The position numbers and the translations under genes are program-made. Below, in pieces: positions 13,948 through 26,500 of a stretch of DNA of 64,000 nt. Position 1 is the stretch's first letter, and the number at the start of each line of letters is the position of its first letter. The DNA lies in assembly GCA_026826555.1 (NCBI GenBank), contig JAKSZT010000116.1:2438465-2502464 (forward strand). Direction: 5' to 3'. This DNA comes from Tolypeutes matacus. Taxonomy: Eukaryota > Chordata > Mammalia > Cingulata > Chlamyphoridae. The notes beneath the pieces are model-generated. The model saw nothing but the letters and a program-made list of their open reading frames with translations, had not been told where the DNA came from and searched no databases.

Positions 13948-16900
13948 TCAAATCAGTGAGGTCATATACTGTTCATCTTTCAATGCCTGGCTTGCTTCAC
14001 TCAACATAAAGTCTTCAAGATTCAACCATGTTTTTCCATGTGTTAGCACTTTATTCCTTCTAACAGCTCAGTAATATTCCATTGTATGTTTGTACCACAT
14101 TTTGCTTATCCATTCATCTGTTAATGGGCACTGGAGTGGCAATTTTGAAAATATACCACTGTGAACATTGGTGTGCATATATCTGTTTGTGTCTTTGCTT
14201 TCAATTCTTCTGGGTATATGCCCAGCAGTGGAATTTCTGGATCATGCAGAAGGTCTATTGTTAGTTTTCTGAGGAATCAGCAACCTGTCCTCCACAGTGG
14301 CTGAATCATTCCAAAATCCCACCAGCAGTGGATGAGGGTTCCTATTTCTCCACATCCTCTCCAACACTTATATTCTGCTGTTTTTTTAATAGCTGCCATT
14401 CTGATGGGTGTAAGATGGTATCTCATTGTGTTTTTGATTTGCATTTTCCTAATAGCTAGCAATGTTGAGGATTTTTTCATGTGCTTTTTAGCCATTTGTA
14501 TGTCTTCCTTGGAGAAGTGTCTTTTCAGGTCACTTGCCCATTTAATAAATGGGTTGCTTGTCTTTTTTATTTTCGAGGTGTAGAATTTCATTATATGCAG
14601 GATATTAGGCTTCCATCAGATATGTGGTTGCTAAATATTTCTTCCATTGGGTAGGCTGCATTTTTATTTTCTTAATAATGTCCTTTGAGGTGCAGAAGTG
14701 TTTAATTTTGATGAGATCCCATTTATCTATTTTTTTTCTCTTGCTGCTCGTGCTTTGGCTCTGAAGTCCATGAAACCATTTCCTATTACAAGGTCCTGTA
14801 GATGCTTCACTTCATTATCTTCCAAGATCTTTATGGTTTTTGCTCTTATATTTAGATATTTGATCCATCTTGAGTTGATTTTTTTATAAGGTGTGAGATG
14901 GTATTCTTCTCTCATTCTTTTGGATATGGATATCCAGTTCTCCTAGCACCACTTGTTAAAGAGGACATTCTCTCCCAACTGAGTGGGCTTCATGGCCTTG
15001 TCAAATATCAGATGACTGTATATGCAAGGATCTATATCAGAACTCTCAATTCAGTTCCATTGTTCAGTAGGTCTATCCCTGTGCCAATACCATGCAGTTA
15101 TGATCACTGTAGCTTTGTAATATAATTTAATGTCAGGTAATGTGATACCTCCAAATCGATTTTTCTTATTCAATATTTCTTTGGCAATTTGGGGCATTTT
15201 GCATTTCTGAATATATTTTGTGGTTAGTTTTTCAAGTTCATTAAAAAATACAGTGTTGATTTTTATTGGGATTACATTAAATCTGTAGATAATTTTGGGT
15301 AGGATAGCAATCTTGATGTTTAGTCTTCCTATTCAAGAACAGGGAATATTTTCCCATTTCTTTAAGTCTTCTTTGATTTCCTTTAACAGTGTTGTGTAGT
15401 TTTCTGTATATAAGTCATTTACATCTTCAGTTAAATTTATTCCTAAGTATTTGATTCTTTTAGTTACTATTGTAAGGGGTATTTTTTTCTTGATTTCCTC
15501 CTCAGATTGCTCATTATTGGTGTACAGAAATGCTACTGATATTTGAGCATTGAAATTATAGCCTGCAAGATTACTGAATCCTTTATAAGTTCTAGAATCT
15601 TTGTTGTAGATTATTCAGGGCTTTCTATGTATAGGATCAAGTCCTCTGCAAATAATGAAATTTTTACTTCTTTTCCAATCTGGATGCATTTTATATCCTT
15701 TTCTTGCCTCAGTGCTTGAGCAAGTACTTCAAAGACAATGTTAAATAGGAAAAGTGATAGTGAGCATCCTTGTCTTGTTCCCGATTTCAGAGGGAAGGCT
15801 ATTAGGATTTCACAATTAAAGATTATGTTAGCTTTGGGTTTTTCATATATACCCTTTATCATATTCAGATAGTTTTCTTCTATTGCTATCTTTTGCAATG
15901 TTTTTATCAGGAAAGAGTGCTGTATTTTGTCAAATGCTTTTCTGCATCTATAGAGATGAGCATGTGAGTTTTTTCTTTCAATCTGTTTATGTGTAGTATT
16001 ATATTGATTGATTTTCTTATATTGAACCATCCTTGCATACCCTGGATGAAACCCACTTGGTCATGGTGTATAATCCTTTTGATGTGTTGTTGAATGTGAT
16101 TAGCAAGTATTTTGTTAGGATTTTAGCTCCTAGGTTCATTAGAGAAATTGGTCTGTAATATTCCTTTCTTCTGGTACCTGTGTTTGGTTTTGGTATTAGG
16201 GTAATGTTGGCAGCATAGAATGAGTTAGACAATATCCTTTCTACTTCTATTTTTCGGAAGAACTTAAGCAGAATTTGTGTTAGCTCTTTCCAGAACATAT
16301 GGTAGAATTCAGCTGTGAAGCAATCTGGTCCTGGACTCTTCTTAGTTTGGAAGTTTTTGATGACTGAATCTATCTTTTTAATGGTAATTGGACTGTTGAT
16401 TTCATCAATTTTTCTTTCATTAATGTAGGCTGTTTGTGACTTTCTTGAAACTTGTCCATTTCTTCAAAATTATCATTCTTGTTGGCATATAATTTTTCAA
16501 AGTATCCTCTTATGATACTCTATATTTCTGTGGGGTCAGTAGTGATATCCCCTTGCTCATTCCTTATTTTGTGTATTTGCATCTGTTCTCTCCTTTTATT
16601 TGTTAGTCTGACTAAGGATTTGTCAAATTTATTGATACTCTCAAAGAACCAGCTTTTGGTTTTGTTTATGGTTTCTAGTGCTTTCTTATTCTCTATTTCA
16701 TTTAGTTCTGCTGTAATCTTTGTTATTGCCTTATTTCAACTTCCCTTTGGTTTAGCTTGTTGTTGTTTTTCCAATTCCTCCAAGTGTGCCGTTCAGTCTT
16801 CAATTTTAGCTCTTTCTTCTTTTTTAATATATATATTTTTCGCTATGAACTTCCCTCTCAGTACTGCTTTCACTGTCTCCCGTAGGTTTTGATATGTTGT

Positions 16901-17740
16901 ATTGTCATTTTCATTTTTTTCAAGTTAGTTACTGATTTCTTTTGAGATTTCCCCTTGACTGACTGTTTGCCTAAGTGTGTGTTTTTTAACTACCGTATTT
17001 TTGTGCCTAACCTCTTTCTCTGGCCCTTACTGATATCCAGGTTCATTCTATTGTGGTCATAGAAATTACTTTGTTTCATCTCAATCATTCTGAATCATTG
17101 AGTGTTGTTCTGTGGCCTAGAATGTGGTGTATCTTGGAGTATGATCCATGTGCACTCAAGAAGAATGTGAATCCTGCTATATTTGGGTGTAGTGTTCTGT
17201 ATATGTCTATTCAGTCCAGGTCCTCTAATGTATTGTTGAAAGCCTTTGTTTCTTTATTGATTCTCTGTCTAGAAGTTCTGTCTAATGATGATAATGGTGT
17301 ATTAAAGTCTCCCATTATAATTGTAGAGGCATTTATTTCTCCACTTAGTTATTCCAGAGTTTGCCTCATGTATTTTGAGGCACCCAATTAGGTGCATATA
17401 TATTTATGATTGTTCTCTCTTCTTGAGAGATTATCACTTTCACTAATATATAGTGTCTATCTTTGTTTCTTTCAATAGTTTTGCATTTAAAGTCTATTTT
17501 GTTGGATATTAGAATAGCTACTCCTGCCCTTTTTTGGCTATTGTTAGCTTGTAAAATTGTTTTGCAGCCATTCACTTTCCACCTCCTTGAATCCCCGAGT
17601 CGAATGTGGGTTTCTTGTAGACAGCATATATATGGATCATATTTCCCTATTCATTCTGCCAATCTGTGTCTCTTGATTGGTGAATTTAATCCATTAACAC
17701 TCAGTGTTATTATTCATAATGAATTTCTTACTTCAGCCAT
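13948..17740 (-). pseudogene. L1 ORF2 (endonuclease and reverse transcriptase), dead
   Basis: Intact ORF2 encodes an N-terminal endonuclease, a central reverse transcriptase and a Cys-rich C-terminal domain that copy L1 RNA into nicked chromosomal DNA. Here the start lies at 17740 and the normal stop at 13948-13950, about 1264 codons, but the frame is split into pieces. Visible fragments include endonuclease sequence at 17366-17575 (IINIYAPN), RT at 16017-16298 and 15611-16030 ([10 protein letters not shown]), and C-terminal pieces at 14727-14915 and 14277-14591. The RT catalytic FADD motif reads FAED at 15652-15641, and the [10 protein letters not shown] region is altered to [10 protein letters not shown]. 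The family assignment is firm; activity is excluded. Confidence 0.92.
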
Positions 17741-17803
17741 TTTTTCTTTGGGTTAATGTATGTCATATGTTGTTTTGTTCTGTTTTTGTCTTTTTACTTG
17801 TTT

Positions 17804-18782
17804 TTAAACTCTCCTCCATCTCACTCTCCCTTGTTTTTCCTTTCAACTTGTAGATCTTCCTGTAATATTTCTTGAAGTGCAAGTTTCTTATTGACATACT
17901 CTCTTAATTTCTGTTTATCTGTGAGTATTTTGAACTCTCCATCATTTTTGGATTCCAGTTTTGCTGGATGAAGAATTCATGGCTGGAATTTTTTTCTTTT
18001 AGTACTTTGACTATGTCATACTACTGTCTCCTTGCCTGCATGGTTTCAGCTGAGAAATCAGCACTTAATCTTATTTTGCTTCCCTTGTATATGATGGTTC
18101 TCTTTTCTCTTGCTGCCTTGAGTATTTTCTCTTTGTCTTGAGCAGTGGACCGTTTGACTAATATATGTGTTGGAGTTGGTCATTTGGGATTTATACTGTT
18201 TGGGGTGAGCTGTGCTTCCTGGATCTGCACATCCATCTCTCTCAATAAGGTTGGGAAGATTTCAGCCATTATTTACTTCAGCACTCCTTCTGTTCCTTTT
18301 CCTCTCTCCTCTCCTTCTGGGATGCCCATAATGCTTACATTTGTGCATTTTGTGTTGTTGCTTATTTCCCTGAGTCCCTGCTGGATTTTTTTCTATCTTT
18401 TGTCTATGGCTTCTACTATCTGTTTGATATCAGATGTATTGCCTTCTACATCACTAATTCTTTCTTCTGCTTGTCCAAATCAGCTGTTATGTGAATCCAG
18501 GGTCTTTTTGATTTCTTGGATTGTGCCATTGATCACCATCATATCTGTAATGTTTTTGCGTATGTTTACAATTTCTTCAGTATGTTTTCCCAGTGTCTTC
18601 TTTATATCCCTAACCTCTTCCTTAACTTCTTTAAGTTGTTCTGTGATATTCGTGTGGTAAGCTTTGATTAGTTGTTCAATGCTCTGCATCACTTCCTGGT
18701 TTTTACTTGGTTCATTAGAGTGGTCCATGTCTTCCTGTTTCTCAGTGTGGTTTGTAATTTTTGGTTGCCCTCTAGTCATCAT
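17804..18782 (-). pseudogene. L1 ORF1 (RNA-binding coiled-coil protein), broken
   Basis: L1 ORF1 encodes a trimeric RNA-binding chaperone that packages L1 RNA. The start ATG at 18782 is followed by about 100 open codons (18782-18480) that match the plus-strand copy (MMTRGQPK against MMTRGQQK). That part is charged and rich in Lys and Glu, as expected for the coiled coil (IEQLIKAYHTNITEQLKEVK). The rest, containing the RRM and C-terminal domain, is interrupted. The normal stop lies at 17804-17806, giving about 326 codons, usual for mammalian ORF1. A spacer of 63 bp separates it from ORF2. Confidence 0.88.
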
Positions 18783-20590
18783 TTTATCTTGATTGGTTTA
18801 TTCAGTTGATTAGCTTCTCTCTCTGCTCTAGAGTTTTATTTAGCTGGTGGTTCTGTGTGTGTGTTTTCTCTTTGACACTTTTTCTTCTTATTTTATTTCC
18901 TTGCTTCTTTCTATGTTTACTTGGAGGCAACAGATTAGGTGCAGAGCAATTGAAAGTTGTGAGAATGAAAGAAGGATATAGTAATATTGATAAAAGGTAG
19001 AAGAGGGGCCAAATAAGACTTTATGAAATGAATATATAAATAATTTAGGCAGTGTAGAGTAATAGGAAAAAGAGTGGAGTACCTACAGTTGACTGGGAGA
19101 CCAAATAGAAGTATATATATATATATTGATTTATAAGGCTAGAATTATGAGGAGGGAGAGAAAGAGTAAAGAAAGAGCTGAAAATAAAAAGTTAATATTA
19201 GTGAAAAAAGGAGAAAACAAATTAGATAGCATAGAAATTGTCACCATTAAGATGTGGGCATATGAAAAACGGTGGTATATAAGAGCCACAACAAAAAGCA
19301 GAAGGCAGAAAGATGAAGGAAGGATAAGAGATAGTTTGGAATACAAAATCAATATAGACAGAGAATGGGAAATCATTGAAGAAGAAGCACAGCAAAGAAA
19401 AGACAAGGTTGCAGCATTTAATCAAAAAAATGAAAGAAAAAGGAATTGGGGGAGAAAAGAGGAAAGAAAAGGAAGAGACAACAAATAAATGGAGAAAAAC
19501 CAAACAACCACACAGGCAAGCAGTCAAACAAAGCTAAGGAGGATCAGTGTTCCTATTAGGATCCTTGTAGATCCTCTCAGCCTGCTTGTGTTTATCAATC
19601 AATTTCCCTGCAGGTTTCTATCTGAAGGCTTCAAAGCAGCTTTTAGTTATTAAACTAAATTGAAATGAGGAATTTACTTTTCACTTTTTAAAGTGATTGT
19701 CTCATTTTATTTTTGGAAAAACACAGGATCCAAAATAAATCCTCTTCTAGATCACCCCCTTCAACAAGAAGACCCTAACTAGGATTGTGGAAACTAATCA
19801 AGCAATTCCCACTTCTTGGACTCCCTAGGGCAGCTGAAGCTCTGGTGCAAGTCAGTGCAGAATGATAAAAGTGGCTGATTCTTCCCCTTCTGGAGCCAAG
19901 CCTCAGCATCACTGGGCTGCTGTGTAAATCAGGTTTCCTCAGCATATTTGCCTCTCCCCTCAGCATGGCACTGCTTCACGTTGGCTTATCTGCTTCCCAA
20001 AGCTAAGAGGGGGTTCAGGCAGCCAAATCAATTGTAAATAATCCCATCTCTGCCTTCTTTCAGAACCCTCCCTCTCTCAGAATGATCTCTGTCTCCCTGG
20101 CTTGGTGGAGTTTGGGGCTTATCCCTGGGCAGCTAGGTAAATCAACTCCATCAGCAGATTTACACCTCCAATCAGCCAGGTGTTGATTAAATCCAGCTGT
20201 TTTGTTCACCCAAGCTGCAAGGGGTTCCATGCAGCCAAATCCACAGAAAGGAAAGCTCTCACACCTTTCCTGAGCCCTCTCACTCTCAAAGAATACTCTT
20301 TCTCACCAAGCCCTGTCACATGGTGGCCGATCCGGGAGTCACAGCTTAAACTTGCTTTTTTTTCCTCTAAAAGTGGGACTCAGTCATCTATGTTAACCAC
20401 CACAGGCAGGATAAAAATTCACGAATCTCTGCCGATCAGTCCACGCCATCAATCTGTGCAGATAGATGTCCAAAGTTTCTCGCTCAGTGCACCCACATCA
20501 CAGACTCCCATGCAGGACCCTGTTCACAATGCACCATCCTCAGGGAGCTCTCTGCCAGTGCCCTCCTAAACTGATGCCATTTTTGGCGTC
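18783..20590 (-). promoter_or_regulatory. L1 5' UTR and internal promoter, CpG-depleted
   Basis: This is the 5' UTR of the minus-strand L1, matching 31204-32986 of the plus-strand copy from the first bases onward. L1 5' UTRs carry an internal RNA polymerase II promoter. The YY1-like start sequence is decayed here (its complement reads gatgccatttttggcgtc at about 20574-20590), and most CpGs of the other copy have become TpG or CpA. The portion nearest ORF1 (about 18930-19500 on the plus strand) is purine-rich, the complement of a pyrimidine-rich sense tract, with a short TA run near 19112-19127. Open frames over it, such as 19126-19488 and 20180-20569, look like composition artefacts. Confidence 0.85.
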
Positions 20591-23500
20591 AATCAGTTTT
20601 ATTAATATGTGAACCCACAGTACATCATGTAGACAAAATGAACAATGAATGGCTTTATAAAGCTGTTGAAAATGTGTTTATTTTAAAATTATGAATTAAA
20701 ATGGATATTAGATTGAAATAAAATGTTACTTTAGGAAGTAGGTCAATTGGTAATTCAGAGGAGATCTTTTTCCATGATTTCATAATTGTTTACTGAAAGT
20801 TTAGAAGGCTCTGGATTTTGTTTCAAGGAAACCATTCCTGATTTTCTGGACATCATCAGTCTGTTCTCAAGTGTAGAGAGATTGTGATACAGGTATCCAT
20901 ATAAAAATACCTGCTCTTAGGACATATTGTAAGATTTAAGAAAGTAGTGGAAATAAAATCAAACTCATTCTTACAAAGAAACATAAGCCACATATACAAA
21001 AAATGAAAACCAAGGAACTCAGGGTACAAATAGCTCCCAGCATCCAAATTTCTCCTATGACTGTGAAGGGCAAGCCCAACTCCCAGAAGCAAAAAAGGGA
21101 CTTGTAGTGTCCACATGGTGACAAAGAGTGACTCAATTGTTTACAAGATATAATGGGGGAGAGGAATGGTTCATAAAAGTCAAGGACATAAATTATCAAG
21201 CAGGTTGTACCACCCTCCATTCTATGCATAAGTGATTATAGCATGCAACAATGAAGAAACAGAAAAGGAAGACCACTTTAGAGAAATAGGTAATTCCAAT
21301 TCTTCATATTTGTCTCTCACCATCTTCTGTCTCTTAATATATATTTTTAGTGATGCATATCAATCATACATGAACATACTTAAACTTGAAGTCTAGAGCA
21401 GAAATCAGGACCTCAGAAAATAATGGGGCATAACACCTTACAGCGGTCCAATGCACACATCTACAGCAGAAACTTGAACAGTGATTCATTTTTTAAAATT
21501 GGCCAGGCATTTCTGAAACATGACTAAAAACTATTAACCATGGCTCTACTTGGGTGTACAATTCCTGACATCCCCCAAATTTTTTAGAAAATCTGTTTTA
21601 TTGAGACATATAAAACTAATAAATTTTTTATCCATTGCAGACATTCCCTGATCCTTGGTATATTCATGTGGCCTGCATTCATTTATTCAATCATTATTAA
21701 ATCTTTACAATAGCTCTATAATAATTATAATAAATAAAGAGTTATCATAAGAAATAGTTCACATCTCAATCCGTTTGTTGACTCTTACATATAAAGGTGC
21801 TTTTCTGGCTGTACTTGAACAACTTTTCTTTAATCTATCAGTTTTATCGATATGTGGTCTCATACAACATCATGTGGACAAAGTGAACAATGAATGGATT
21901 TTTTATAGCTGTTGAACAAGTTTTTATTTTAAAATTATGAACTGAAATGGATATTAGTTTGAAAGAAAATGTTAATTTTAAGAGGGCGTGAATGTAAATG
22001 GATAATTCAGAGGAGACCTTTTTCCATGATTCCACAATTGTTTACTGAATCTTTAGAAAGCTCTGGATTTTGTTTCAAGAAAACCATTCCTGATTTTCTG
22101 GACTTCTTTGGGCTATTCTTGAATGCAGAGAGATTCTGATGCAGGAATCCATACATAAACACCTACTCTTATGTCCTCTTGTAATTTTTGAATGTATTGG
22201 AAATAAAATCAAACTCATTCTTACAAAGAAACAGAATCCACATACACACAAACAAAGTCCAGTAACTCAGGGTACAATTAGCCCACGAACCCCAAATTTC
22301 TCCTATGAATTATGAGGTACCTTGCCAAAACCCAGAAGGGAAAAAGGGAATTGTAGTGTCCACAAGGTGACAAAGGGTGACTCAAATGTTTACAATATAT
22401 CATGGGGGAGAGGAATGATTCATAAAATACAAGGGCCTAATCCATAAAGCAGAGTGTACTCCCCACCATTCTATGCACGCGAGATTATAGACTCCATAAT
22501 GAATATACACAAAAGGAAGACCACTTTAGAGAAGTAGGTATTTCCAAAGCTTCATATTTCTTTCTTAACACCCTCTATCTCTTAATATATATTTTTAGTA
22601 ATTCATATCAATCATACATGAACATACTTAAACTTGAAGTCTAGAGCAGAAATCACAACCTTAGTAAATAAAGGGGCATAACAACTTTTATGTTCCAATC
22701 TCTAGCAGAATCTTTAATTATGATTCTTTTTTACAATTGGCCAGTGCATTTCTGAAACATGACTAATAATTAATATCCATGACTCACTCTACTTTGGTGT
22801 ACAATTCCTGACATCTCCAAGATTTTTAAAAGAAATTTGTTTTATTGAGATATATTAAATCAATATCTTTTTTATTCAATGTGTACATTCTCTGGTCCTT
22901 GATATGTTCACAAGGGTGTACATTCATCTTTTCAATCAGTTTTAAAACTTTTCAGTAGTTCTGTAAAAATTATAATAAATAGAGAAAAATCAGAAAAATA
23001 AAGAAGAAATTATTCACCTCTCAATATATTTGTTGACACTGACATACATAGTGTTTTTTTTTTTTTACTGTCCTTGAACAACCTTTTTGTTTATCTATCA
23101 TTTTTAATGATATGTGACACCATAGTATACAATGTGGTCAAAATGAACAATGTATGGCTTTTTAAAGGCTGTTGAAATGGTCTTTATTTTAAAATTATGA
23201 ATTAAAATGGATATTAGATTGAAAGAAAGTGTTAATTTTAAAAGAGAGGGTAGGTTAATAGATAATTCTGGGTACATCTTTTTCCATGACTTCAAAATTG
23301 TTTACTGAATGTTTAGAAGGCTCCAGATTTTGTTTCAAGGAACAATTCCTGATATTCTGGACATCATTCTGCTTTTCTAGAGTGCAGAGTGATTGTGATG
23401 CAGGTATCCATATATAAATACCTGCTCTTATGACATTTTGTAATTTTTTAAACAGCATCATAATTAAAATATAAACTCATTCTTGCAAAGAAACATAATC

Positions 23501-26500
23501 CATGCATACACAAATGAAAACCCAGGAACTCACAATACAAATAGCTCCCAGCCTCCAAATTTCTCCTATGTCTTATGATGGACCTTGCCAACACCCAGAA
23601 GAGGAAAAGGGATTTGTAGGGTCCAGAAGGTGACAAAGAGTGACTCATATGTTTACAAGGTATCATGGGGGAGAGGAATGGTTCATAAAACTCAAGGGCC
23701 TAATCCATTAAGCAGAGTGTACCATCCTCAATTCTATGCATGCATGATTATAGCCTCCAACAAAGAAGAAACCCAAAAGAAAGAACTCTTTAGAGAAATA
23801 TATAATTCCAAACTTCATATTTGTCTTTCACTAACCTCATTCTCCATATATATATTTTTGTGATGTACATCAATCATAAATGAACATACATAAGCTTGAA
23901 ATTTCTAAAAGAAATCTCAACCTTTGAAATTAAAGAGGCATAACACCATAGAGTGGACCCCTCTCCAGCAGAAACTTGAATTGTGATTCATTTTTTAAAA
24001 TTGTCCAGAGCATTTATGAAACATGACTAACAACAATTATCCATGGTTCCACTTGTTTGTACAATTCCTGACATCCCCACTATTTTTAAAACAAATCTGT
24101 TTTATTGAGATATATTAAAACAATATCTTTTTTATCCAATGTGTACATTCCCTGGTCCTTGGTTATTTTCACAGTTGTGTGGATTCATCTCTTCAATCAT
24201 TTCTAAACCTTTTCAATAACTCTATAATAATAATAATAAATGATGAAAAACAGAAGAAAAAAGAAGAAATTATTCACCTCTCAATCCATTTGATGACAAT
24301 GACCAACATAAGCGATTTCTGGCTGTCCTTAAACAAATTTTTTTATCTATCGGATTTATTGATATGTGATCCTATACTACATCAGGTGGACAAACTGAAC
24401 AAAGAGTGGCTTTTTTAAACCTGTTGAAAAGGTCTTTATTTTAAAATTATGATCTGAAATGGATATTAGATTGAAATAAAATGTTAATTTTAAAAGGGAG
24501 TGTAGGTAAATCAATAATTCAGAGTAGATCTTTTTCCATGATATCACGATTGTTTACTGAATGTTTAGAAGGCTCTGGATTTTGTTTCAAGGAAATGATT
24601 CCTGATTTTAAGGACATAATTGAGCTCTTCTCAAGTGCAGAGAATTTGTGCTGCAGGTATCCATATTGAATTTTCAGAAAGTATTGGAAATAAAATCAAA
24701 CTCATTCTTACAGAGAGACAGAATTCAATTTTACACAAATGAAAACACAGGAACTCAGAGTAGAAATAGCTCCCAGCATCTAAATTTCTCCCATGGTTTA
24801 TGAAGGACCTTGCCTACACCCAGAAGAGAAAAATGGACTTGTAGGGCTCACAAGTTGACAAAAAGTGACTCAAATGTTTTCAAGTTATCATTTGAGAGAG
24901 GAATGGTTCACAAAAGCCAAAGACCTAATCCATCAAGCAGTTTGCTACCCTCCATTCTATGCATGCGTGATTACAGCCTCCAACAATGAAGAAATTTAAA
25001 AGGAAGACCACTTTAGGGAAATAGGTAATTCCAAAGTTCCATACTTGTCTCTCATCACCCTGTTTCTCTTAATATATATTTTTAGTGATGCATTGCAAGC
25101 ATAATTGAAAATAGATAAAATTGAAGTCTAGAACAGGAATCACAACTTTAGAAAATAAAGGAGCATAACACCTTGCACTGGCCCCATATCCAGTAGAAAC
25201 ATGAATTGTGATTCATTTTTAAAGATTGACAAGAACATTGCTGTAACATGACTATTAACTATTATCCATGCCTCCATTTGGGTATACAATCCTGACATTC
25301 CCACGATTTTAAAACAAATCTGTTTTATTGAAAAATATTAAACCAATATCCTTTCTACCCAGTGTGTTCATTCCCTGGTCCTTGGTATATTGACAGTGGA
25401 GTGTATTCATCTCTAAAATCCTTGTTATATCTTTTCAACAGCTCTATAATAATTATAATGAAAAAAAAAAAAACCCAGAAGAATGAAGAACAAATTATTG
25501 ACCTCTCAATCCATTTGTTGACCCTGAAATACATAGGTGTATTTCTGCCTGTCTTTGAACAAATTTTTCTTTTATCTCTCAGTTTTATTGATATGTGATC
25601 TCAAACTACATCATGTGGACAAAATGACCAATAAATGGCTTTTTTAAAGGCAATGAAAAGGTATTTATTTTAAAATTATGAACTGAAATGGATGTAAAAT
25701 TTAAAGGAAATGTTAATTTTAATAATGAGAGTAAGTAAATCTATAATTCTGAGGAGATCTTTTCCCATGATTTTACGATGGTATACTGAATTACTTAAGG
25801 CTCCAGACTTTCTTTCAAGGAAACCATTTCTGTTTTTCTGGACATCATTGGACTGTTTCAAAGACAGAGGGATTGTGATGCAGGTATCCATATAAAAATA
25901 ATTGCTACTATGATATTGTAATTTTTAGAAAGTATTGGAATAAAATCAAACTCATTCTTACAGAAAAACAGAATCAACATATAGACAAATGACAACCCAG
26001 GAACTCAGAGTACAATTATGTCCCAGCCTCCATAATTCTCCTGTGGCTTATGAAGTACATTGCCAACAACCAGAAGAGATAAAGGAACTTGTATGGTCCA
26101 CAAGGTGACAAAGAGTGACTCAAATGTTTACAAGTTATCATGGGGGAGAGGAATGGTTCATAAAAGATAAGGACCTAATTCATCAAGCAGAATGTACCAC
26201 CCTCCATTCTATGCATGCGTGATTATAGCCTCCAATAATGAAGAAACCCAAAAGGAAGACTGCTTTTGAGAAATAGGCAATTCCAAAGCTTCATTTTTGT
26301 CTCTCACCACCTTCTTTATCTTAATATATATTTTTAGTGATTAATGTCAATCAAAATTGAACATATATAAACTTGAATTTAGAGTGAAATCACGACCTTA
26401 GAAAATAAATCTACATAACAGCTTACAGTGATCCCATCACCAGGAGAAAGTTGAATAGTAATTTATTTTTAAAAATTGGACAGATGATTTTTGAAATGAC

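Larger units (their letters stand above)
11344..20590 (-). mobile_element. Full-length LINE-1, minus strand, degraded
   Basis: A 9.2 kb L1 read from right to left: 5' end at about 20590, ORF1 at 18782-17804, ORF2 at 17740-13948, then a 3' UTR of about 2.6 kb ending at 11344. It is collinear over its whole length with the plus-strand L1 at 31204-40690, including the first bases of the 5' UTR, so it is not 5' truncated. Satellite flanks it on both sides, with a short imperfect duplication (atcaatttt at 11338-11346 and atcagtttt at 20592-20600). Both ORFs are broken and the promoter has lost most CpGs, so it is inactive and older than the plus-strand copy. Confidence 0.93.

Noticed and set aside
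19126..19488. 120-codon Lys/Arg/Glu-rich open frame on the plus strand
   Set aside because: It is antisense to the purine/pyrimidine-skewed part of an L1 5' UTR; strand composition alone produces such a frame. The frame is not kept in the other full-length copy.
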